Shown piece by piece: positions 40,109-46,096 of a stretch of DNA of 64,000 nucleotides. Under the pieces are notes generated by a model. The model was given only the letters and a program-made list of their open reading frames with translations, made no database searches and had not been told where the DNA came from. Position 1 is the first letter of the stretch. The number at the start of each line of letters is the position of its first letter. Both the position numbers and the translations under genes were made by a program. Origin of the DNA: Allobogoriella alba (GTDB lineage: Bacteria > Actinomycetota > Actinomycetes > Actinomycetales > Actinomycetaceae); NCBI RefSeq assembly GCF_042665525.1, contig NZ_JBHTCQ010000001.1:62001-126000 (forward strand), written 5' to 3'.

Positions 40109-40117
40109 ACCAGGTCG
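40109..40117 (+). promoter_or_regulatory. CCAGGTYG site 2
   Basis: ACCAGGTCG. Sites 1 and 2 form the inverted repeat GACCTGG/CCAGGTC. Confidence 0.4.
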
Positions 40118-40129
40118 TGAGCTAACACC

Positions 40130-40138
40130 ACCAGGTTG
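40130..40138 (+). promoter_or_regulatory. CCAGGTYG site 3
   Basis: ACCAGGTTG. It starts exactly 21 bp after site 2 (two helical turns) and touches the ribosome site of the regulator gene. Confidence 0.4.
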
Positions 40139-40145
40139 AGGAGCG

Positions 40146-41129
40146 ATGTTCGAGACTCTGGGAGTCGGCCACCTCGACATCGCGGTCTACCGAGTCCTCA
40201 TCGACGATCCCGATGCGACCACCGAGACAATCGCAACCCGAGTAGCTGCGAACGTGGAGGCAATCGCGAGATCGCTTGCCATGCTCGAAGAGCGTGGCTT
40301 CGTGCGCCGGTCGCACGCCGTAGCCGACAAGTACCGCGCCGAGCCACCCCAGCTTGCGTTCGAGAGACTTCTCGGCGATCACGAGCGCGAGCTCCACCGT
40401 GCGCAGGAGGAGCTGAGTGGCTGGCGCACCAAGGCCGCTGAGCTGATCGAAGACCTCAACAGAACCAACCCTCGCGCAACGACCTTCGGTGAGTTCGAAC
40501 GTCTTGTCGGCCTCGACGAGATCGTCGGGCGCATGCGCGACCTTGCAAGGTCGGCCAACGTCTCGGTCGACTCCATCGTGCCCGTGATGCCGTCCAAGCA
40601 TGGACTCGACCAGGCACGTGTAGATGACGGTGAACTGCTGGACAGGGGCGTCTCCGTTCGTGCGATCTACCGAACGAGCGCTCGCCAGGACCCGGATGCC
40701 GTGGAGTTCGCGCGTTGGTTCCGCCGACACGGAGGGCTGGTCCGCACGGCGCTCGATGTCCCGAACCGGGTCGTCATCTACGACCGCGAAGTTGCTCTGT
40801 TCCGTTCGGATCCGCGCGCACCACGCCAGGGCGCCATCGTGCTCAATACTCCGGGCGCAGTGATGGCACTGCACTCCTACTTCGATCTTCTCTGGGCAAC
40901 CGGCGAAGAGCTTGGCGCGGAGGACTCCGATGATGACGCGCTCAAACCCGACGAGCGGGACCTCCTCCGTCTCATGGCGCGCGGCGACAAGGACGAGTCG
41001 ATAGCCCGCACGCTCGGCATCTCCATCCGCACCGTGCGCCGGCTGACGAACTCGCTCAGCGCCCGGGCCGAGGCCTCCAGCCGGTTCGAGCTCGGCGTAC
41101 AGGCGGTCAAGCGCGGTTGGTTGGACTGA
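40146..41129 (+). CDS. TrmB/LuxR-type regulator divergent from the peptide gene
   Basis: This 327-residue regulator has an N-terminal TrmB-like winged helix (about 8-70; GVGHLDIAVYRVLIDDPDAT, IARSLAMLEERGFV) and a coiled helix (75-110). A middle domain follows (about 120-255) that could bind a ligand. The C-terminal LuxR helix-turn-helix is at about 262-325 (LKPDERDLLRLMARGDKDES and TLGISIRTVRRLTN). No response-regulator or kinase part is present. Cytoplasmic regulators of this layout next to short secreted-peptide genes are a plausible peptide-response system. The ribosome site is GAGGAG. Confidence 0.88.
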   Translation: MFETLGVGHLDIAVYRVLIDDPDATTETIATRVAANVEAIARSLAMLEERGFVRRSHAVADKYRAEPPQLAFERLLGDHERELHRAQEELSGWRTKAAELIEDLNRTNPRATTFGEFERLVGLDEIVGRMRDLARSANVSVDSIVPVMPSKHGLDQARVDDGELLDRGVSVRAIYRTSARQDPDAVEFARWFRRHGGLVRTALDVPNRVVIYDREVALFRSDPRAPRQGAIVLNTPGAVMALHSYFDLLWATGEELGAEDSDDDALKPDERDLLRLMARGDKDESIARTLGISIRTVRRLTNSLSARAEASSRFELGVQAVKRGWLD

Positions 41130-41415
41130 GTCCGAGATGATGCTCGATCCCGCCGGCGGGCTGTCGACGGCCCAGAGGTAGCGCGGACCGGGTACCGACA
41201 GCGTCGGTAACGCACAGTCGAGGGCGGCGATACGACGAGTCGGGCTCGATGTCGGTGGAACTCCGACGTATGGACCGGACCGTTCAGTCAACGACGAAAG
41301 CGCTGGTGCTGCGTGTTGGGTGCCTCGTGGCTCTGAGTGGGAGACTCCTGAGGTGGTGGGATGCTGCCTTGACCGCAACGTTCCCCTCGAAGCCCAAGGG
41401 ATAGGGACACACAAG

Positions 41416-41613
41416 ATGAGCAACGTCAAGGCACTTCAGAGGGCCGCGATCATTGCAACCTTCCTGGCCGCCGCATTCATCTCGGCATCCCAGGTCGTTC
41501 CTCCTGGGTTCGCGGCGACGTGTTGGCTGGTTGCGCTCGCGGCCTGCGTCGTCGCGCTCTTCGCCGCGCTTCGTTCACGACGAGCGTCGCGATCGAGAGA
41601 CAAGGCCAATTAG
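41416..41613 (+). CDS. Small two-helix membrane protein
   Basis: This 65-residue protein has two hydrophobic segments (about 8-30 and 33-52) and a basic C-terminal end SRRASRSRDKAN. It follows the regulator after 286 bp. That gap holds no other gene; it shows scattered short dyads such as CCGGCGGG and a weak ribosome site near ATAGGGAC. No family is recognised, and a link with the peptide system is only positional. Confidence 0.6.
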   Translation: MSNVKALQRAAIIATFLAAAFISASQVVPPGFAATCWLVALAACVVALFAALRSRRASRSRDKAN

Positions 41614-41744
41614 CGGCTGACGGCGGGCACCGAGGGCGCGAGGACACAGGCCGGCTGGAGTCGCGTGGCGGCAGCGTCTCTTAGGGAATCCGCTCGCAAA
41701 GATGCCAAGTCGGGATCCCCCCAATGTCAGCCCACCGACGTGCC

Positions 41745-42551
41745 TCACGCCCGGACGAGCAGCACCACCACGTTCACGACGGCGATCACCAGCGCCGCAC
41801 GGAACGGCGCCCGACCGGCCCGAACCAGCCCGGCGACCGCGAGCGCCACCACGCCGGCGAGCACCACCCACGCCCACACCGGCACCGGCCCTCCCGGCCC
41901 GAGCACAGCGACGGCGGAACCCGCCGTCAGGACGGCGACGGCGAGCACCGCGCTCGCCCGGGCGCCCAATCGGTGCGGCAGCCCGCGGATGCCGGTGGCG
42001 GCGTCGTCCTCGAGGTCCGGCAGGACGTTGACCAGGTGGGCGCCCAGGCCGAGCAGGCTCCCCACGGCCACCGTCCAGCCCGGCGGCGCCGTCGGCGGGT
42101 CGAGGGCGAGCCAGGCGACCGCGGGCAGTGCCCCGAACGCCACCACATACGGCAGCCAGGACAGCACGGTGCGCTTGAGCACCAGGTTGTAGGCCCAGCC
42201 CGACCCGACCAGCAGCAGCACATGCACCACTCCGGCCGCAAGACCGAGCGCCGCGGAGGTCACCACGCACAGCACCGCGGCCACGATCAGGGCGGCACGC
42301 AGCACCGCCACCGTCAGCTCACCCGTCGCCACGGGCTTGTCCGATCGGCCCACGCGGCGGTCGCGGTCGGCGTCCAGCAGGTCGTTGGACCAGCCGATCG
42401 ACAGCTGTCCGAGGAGCACGGCAACCGTCACCGTCACCACCCCGCCCGGCCCGTGCCCGGCCGCCACGGACACCAGCGCGGCGAGCGCGGTCACGGCCGC
42501 GGTCGGCGCGGGATGGCAGGCACGCGCGAGCGCACCGACGGTGGCGGGCAC
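41745..42551 (-). CDS. UbiA family prenyltransferase
   Basis: This 268-residue membrane enzyme has about eight helices and the first Asp-rich motif NDLLDADRDRRVGRSDKPVA, with a second motif NVLPDLEDDAATG. UbiA enzymes attach isoprenoid chains to aromatic acceptors. It is divergent from the type III PKS gene with 41 bp between, so the acceptor is probably that PKS product. The GTG at 42551 is preceded by TACGCT and 7 nt, consistent with a leaderless mRNA. Confidence 0.9.
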   Translation of the reverse strand: MPATVGALARACHPAPTAAVTALAALVSVAAGHGPGGVVTVTVAVLLGQLSIGWSNDLLDADRDRRVGRSDKPVATGELTVAVLRAALIVAAVLCVVTSAALGLAAGVVHVLLLVGSGWAYNLVLKRTVLSWLPYVVAFGALPAVAWLALDPPTAPPGWTVAVGSLLGLGAHLVNVLPDLEDDAATGIRGLPHRLGARASAVLAVAVLTAGSAVAVLGPGGPVPVWAWVVLAGVVALAVAGLVRAGRAPFRAALVIAVVNVVVLLVRA

Positions 42552-42558
42552 ATCAAAG

Positions 42559-42564
42559 AGCGTA
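42559..42564 (-). promoter_or_regulatory. -10 box of the UbiA gene
   Basis: TACGCT on the minus strand, 7 nt before the GTG. Confidence 0.5.
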
Positions 42565-42580
42565 GGGAGCGCGGCGACCG

Positions 42581-42586
42581 TACGCT
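42581..42586 (+). promoter_or_regulatory. -10 box of the type III PKS gene
   Basis: TACGCT, the same hexamer as on the other strand, 6 nt before the ATG at 42593. Both genes share one tiny control region. Confidence 0.55.
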
Positions 42587-42592
42587 CGATGG

Positions 42593-43660
42593 ATGACCCA
42601 CCTCCTCGGCGTGGAGGCCACGCTCCCGGAGCACCGGTACGACCAGGGGGTCATCGCGGACGCCCTCGTCGACCTCATCGGTCTGGACGCCCGGAACGCG
42701 GCGGTCATGCACAAGATCCATGCGAACGCCGGCGTGGATGCGCGTCATCTCGCCCTACCCCTCGAGCGGTACGCCACGCTGACGGACTTCGGGGCCGCCA
42801 ACAACGCGTTCATCGCCGCGGCAACCGAGCTCGGCACCAACGCCGTCACCGGCGCCCTGCAACGAGCCGGCCTGACGCCGCAGGAGGTCGACGTCGTGGT
42901 CTCCACGACCGTCACCGGCCTCGCGGTGCCGTCGCTCGAGTCACGCATCGCGGCGCGCCTCGGCATGCGGGAGGACCTGGTCCGTCTCCCCATGATGGGA
43001 CTGGGCTGCATGGCGGGAGCCGCGGGCCTCGCCCGGTTGCACGACCTCCTGAGGGGCCGGCCGGACGGGGTCGCGGTGCTGGTCGCCGTCGAGCTGTGCT
43101 CGCTCACCGTCCAACGCGACGACCCCTCGACCGCCAACCTCGTGGCCTCCGGCCTCTTCGGCGACGGCGCCGCCGCCGTGGTCGCGGTCGGGGCGGAGCA
43201 TCCGGCGGCCGCCGCAGCGAGCAGCGGGCCGACCGTCGTCGCGGGCGGGAGCCGGACCTACCCGGGCACCGAGGCCACCATGGGGTGGGACGTTCGCAGC
43301 TCGGGGCTGCGGATCGTCCTCGGCGTCGAGGTGCCGGAGCTGGTCCGTTCGCACGTGGGCCGCGACGTCGCCGACTTCCTCGCGCGGCACGACCTCACCC
43401 TGGAGGACGTCGGCTGGTGGGTGTGCCACCCGGGCGGCCCCAAGGTGATCGACGCGATGGTGGCCACCCTCGGCCTCGAGGCCGACGACCTGGCGCTGAC
43501 CACCGAGTCGCTGCGCACCGCCGGGAACCTCTCCTCGGTCTCGGTCCTGCACATCCTGCGCACGACGCTCGACCGACGCCCGCCGCGGGCAGGGTCGCTC
43601 GGGGTGGTGCTGGCGATGGGGCCGGGCTTCGGCCTCGAGATGGTGCTGCTGCGGGCATGA
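42593..43660 (+). CDS. Type III polyketide synthase
   Basis: This 355-residue chalcone/stilbene-synthase-fold enzyme has a complete triad: Cys in MGLGCMAGAAGLARL, His in WWVCHPGGPKVID and Asn in RTAGNLSSVSVL. It extends an acyl-CoA starter with malonyl-CoA and cyclises the product, giving alkylresorcinols, alkylpyrones or similar compounds. The product cannot be read from sequence. It heads an operon with an ICMT-like methyltransferase and an FAD oxidoreductase, each overlapping by 4 nt. Confidence 0.95.
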   Translation: MTHLLGVEATLPEHRYDQGVIADALVDLIGLDARNAAVMHKIHANAGVDARHLALPLERYATLTDFGAANNAFIAAATELGTNAVTGALQRAGLTPQEVDVVVSTTVTGLAVPSLESRIAARLGMREDLVRLPMMGLGCMAGAAGLARLHDLLRGRPDGVAVLVAVELCSLTVQRDDPSTANLVASGLFGDGAAAVVAVGAEHPAAAAASSGPTVVAGGSRTYPGTEATMGWDVRSSGLRIVLGVEVPELVRSHVGRDVADFLARHDLTLEDVGWWVCHPGGPKVIDAMVATLGLEADDLALTTESLRTAGNLSSVSVLHILRTTLDRRPPRAGSLGVVLAMGPGFGLEMVLLRA

Positions 43661-44196
43661 CCGGCGAGCTCCTCTTCACCGTCCTGGTGCTCGCCGTCGG
43701 CGGCGAGCGCCTCGCCGAGCTGCGGGTCTCCCGCCGGAATGCCGCCTGGAGCCTGGCACGCGGCGGCGTGGAGTCCGGCGCCGGCCACTACCCGGTCATG
43801 GTCGTCCTGCACACCGGCCTGCTGCTCGGCGCGCTGACCGAGGTGTGGCTGCGGCGCCCGGACGTCCCGGTGGAGCTCGCGGCGCCGATGCTGGCGCTGG
43901 CGCTCGGCGCGCAGGCGCTGCGCTGGTGGTGCATCGCCACCCTCGGGCCACGGTGGAACACCCGGGTCATCGTCGTGCCCGGGATGCCGCTGGTCGCCTC
44001 GGGCCCGTACCGGTGGATCCGCCACCCGAACTACGTTGCCGTGGTGATCGAGGGGTTCGCGCTGCCACTGGTCCACGCTGCCTGGATCACCGCCGCCGTG
44101 TTCACGGTCGCGAACGCGTTCCTCATGGTGGTTCGGATCCGCGCGGAGAACCGCGCGCTCGAGGCGGCAGCCGGTCCGCCCGGGGCTGCCCCGTGA
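43657..44196 (+). CDS. ICMT-family (isoprenylcysteine carboxyl methyltransferase-like) protein
   Basis: This 179-residue membrane protein has four to five helices and the ICMT C-terminal SAM-binding signature: RWNTRVIVVPGMPLVASGPYRWIRHPNYVAVV and RIRAENRAL. In type III PKS operons such enzymes O-methylate the phenolic product (as SrsB does for alkylresorcinols). The ATG overlaps the PKS stop by 4 nt, and the stop overlaps the next gene. Confidence 0.92.
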   Translation: MTGELLFTVLVLAVGGERLAELRVSRRNAAWSLARGGVESGAGHYPVMVVLHTGLLLGALTEVWLRRPDVPVELAAPMLALALGAQALRWWCIATLGPRWNTRVIVVPGMPLVASGPYRWIRHPNYVAVVIEGFALPLVHAAWITAAVFTVANAFLMVVRIRAENRALEAAAGPPGAAP

Positions 44197-45221
44197 TCGA
44201 CCTCCTCGTCGCCGGCGGCGGGCCCGGGGGCCTCGCGACGGCGCTGCACGCCGCCCGGGCCGGACTGTCGGTGGTGGTGCGCGAGCCCCGACCAGCCCCG
44301 ATCGACAAGGCCTGCGGCGAGGGGCTCATGCCGTCCGCGGTCGACCGGCTCGAACGCCTCGGCGTCCGGCCGGACGGTCACGTGCTGCGCGGCATCCGCT
44401 ACGTCGCCGCCGGCGACGCGGCGCGCTGTGCCGAGGCGACCTTCCGCGCCGACCCGGGCCGCGGGGTCCGCCGCACCGTGCTGCACGCCGCACTGCGCGA
44501 GGCCGTCGACGCGGCCGGCGTCCCGGTGGAACCGCGGTCCGTGACCGAGCTCGTGCCGCGCGAGCACGACGTCCTCGCCGACGGCACACCCGCCCGGTAC
44601 ATGGTGGTCGCCGACGGGCTGCACTCGCCACTGCGCCGCCGGCTCGGCCTGGACGCGCCGGTCCGCGGACCGCGCCGGTACGGCCTGCGCCGGCACGTGC
44701 GGGTGGCGCCGTGGAGCGACCTGGTCGAGGTGCACTGGGCACCGCGGGCGGAGGCGTACGTGACGCCGGTGGGTCCGGAGGAGGTCGGGATCGCGGTGCT
44801 GACGGCCGACCGGCTGCCGTACGAGGAGCAGCTCGCGGCGTTCCCGGCGCTGCTGGACCGGGTCGGCGACGCCCCGGTCGCCTCCGCGGTCCGCGGCGCC
44901 GGCCCGTTGCGGCGGACCAGCACCCGGCGCGTGGCCGGCCGGGTACTGCTCGTCGGTGACGCGAGCGGGTACCTCGACGCCCTGACCGGCGAGGGCATCT
45001 CGTTGGCGCTCGCCCAGGCCGAGGCGGCCGTCGCCGCGATCGTCGCGGGGCGGCCCTCCGACTACGGTGCGGCCTGGCGCGGGATCGTCCGCCGGCACCG
45101 CCTGCTGACCCGGGCCCTGCTCGCCGCGTCCGCCGTGCCGCCCGTGCGGCGGAGCCTCGTGCCCGTAGCCAGGGCGCTCCCCGGTGTCTTCGCCGCGACG
45201 GTGCACCAGATCGGCCGGTGA
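44193..45221 (+). CDS. FAD-dependent oxidoreductase of the type III PKS cluster
   Basis: This 342-residue flavoprotein is of the geranylgeranyl-reductase / aromatic-hydroxylase type. It has a Rossmann start DLLVAGGGPGGLATALHAARAG, KACGEGLMPSAVDRLERLG, and the second FAD motif VLLVGDASGYLDALTGEGISLAL. It probably hydroxylates or oxidises the phenolic lipid to a quinone, as SrsC-like enzymes do, or reduces the prenyl chain. The GTG overlaps the upstream stop (GTGA). Confidence 0.9.
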   Translation: MIDLLVAGGGPGGLATALHAARAGLSVVVREPRPAPIDKACGEGLMPSAVDRLERLGVRPDGHVLRGIRYVAAGDAARCAEATFRADPGRGVRRTVLHAALREAVDAAGVPVEPRSVTELVPREHDVLADGTPARYMVVADGLHSPLRRRLGLDAPVRGPRRYGLRRHVRVAPWSDLVEVHWAPRAEAYVTPVGPEEVGIAVLTADRLPYEEQLAAFPALLDRVGDAPVASAVRGAGPLRRTSTRRVAGRVLLVGDASGYLDALTGEGISLALAQAEAAVAAIVAGRPSDYGAAWRGIVRRHRLLTRALLAASAVPPVRRSLVPVARALPGVFAATVHQIGR

Positions 45222-45261
45222 TGCACGGCGCCTCCGCGACGGAAACCGCGGCGAGCACGGC

Positions 45262-45278
45262 GTGGGCAGCCTGCCCAC
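45262..45278. terminator. Hairpin between convergent gene ends
   Basis: GTGGGCA-GCC-TGCCCAC is a 7-bp stem with a 3-nt loop between the ends of the PKS operon and the LysE gene. Confidence 0.5.
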
Positions 45279-45310
45279 CTCGTACGACCGCCGGACCGCG
45301 CGTCCAGGCC

Positions 45311-45937
45311 CTACACGACGAGCGCCACCCCGGCGAGCGCGACGTACACCCCGCCGGTGATGCCACCCATCCACCGGCCGGCAGGTCGCAGCCTGGTCAG
45401 GCGTGCCCCGAGGCTCCCGGACGCGAGGGCGTACACGGTGTCGTTGGCGGCGGCCAGCGCGAGGAAGCACAGGCCGAGCAGGACGATCTGCCCCGTGGCG
45501 GATCCGCGGGCCGGGTCGACGAACTGCGGAAGGAAGGCGAGGAAGAACAGGGCCGTGCCCGGGTTGAGCAGATCGATGAGCATGCCGTCACGGACCAGGT
45601 GCCACCGGCTCGCGTGCACCCGCACCGGACTGACGCCCGTCCCGGCGGCGCGCGTGCCACGTAGCTGGCGCACGCCCAGCCAGAGGAGGTAGCCCGCACC
45701 TGCCCACCGCAACGCCACGATCGCCTCCGGCCACTGCTCGAGGAGGGCGGCCAGGCCCGCCGCCGTCGCCAGCAGATGGACCAGGGCGCCGAGCTCGAGG
45801 CCGATCATCGAGAGGATCGCCGCGCCTCGTCCCTGCTCGACGCCGCGCGTCACGACGTACACCACCGAAGGTCCCGGGATCGCCACCATCGCCGCACTGG
45901 CGACGACGAACGCGAGCAGCACCGACGAGGTGGGCAT
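45311..45937 (-). CDS. LysE family exporter
   Basis: This 208-residue membrane protein has six helices of the LysE/RhtB family with the signature AIPGPSVVYVVTRGVEQGR near the N-terminus and RDGMLIDLLNPGTALFFLAFLPQFV. These export amino acids or similar small molecules. The substrate is unknown. It is divergent from the SARP gene, and export of the polyketide product is conceivable but not supported by the family. Confidence 0.9.
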   Translation of the reverse strand: MPTSSVLLAFVVASAAMVAIPGPSVVYVVTRGVEQGRGAAILSMIGLELGALVHLLATAAGLAALLEQWPEAIVALRWAGAGYLLWLGVRQLRGTRAAGTGVSPVRVHASRWHLVRDGMLIDLLNPGTALFFLAFLPQFVDPARGSATGQIVLLGLCFLALAAANDTVYALASGSLGARLTRLRPAGRWMGGITGGVYVALAGVALVV

Positions 45938-46002
45938 GAGGAGCTCCTGAGGGACCCGGTGTGACAGCCCGGAAGCGGGCAGACCGGAACGCTAGGAAGA
46001 CC

Positions 46003-46044
46003 GGCTCACGTCGCACTCACAGGCCACTCACAGACGGCTAGGCT
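46003..46044 (+). promoter_or_regulatory. SARP-type direct repeats and -10 box
   Basis: Three heptamers lie in perfect 11-bp register: GGCTCAC (46003), CACTCAC (46014) and CACTCAC (46025). The -10 TAGGCT (46039-46044) follows after 7 nt. SARPs bind exactly such 11-bp-spaced repeats overlapping the -35 region, so this regulator may control its own gene. Confidence 0.65.
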
Positions 46045-46096
46045 GGGCAGGCGTGCCGTGCTGGCGTCCGAGGGGCACCCGTGGCCGGGGGAAACG

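Noticed and set aside
40122..41429. 435-codon open frame opposite the TrmB/LuxR-type regulator
   Set aside because: It lacks a ribosome site and motifs, and it runs over the regulator and into the control gap. Its existence is explained by codon bias.
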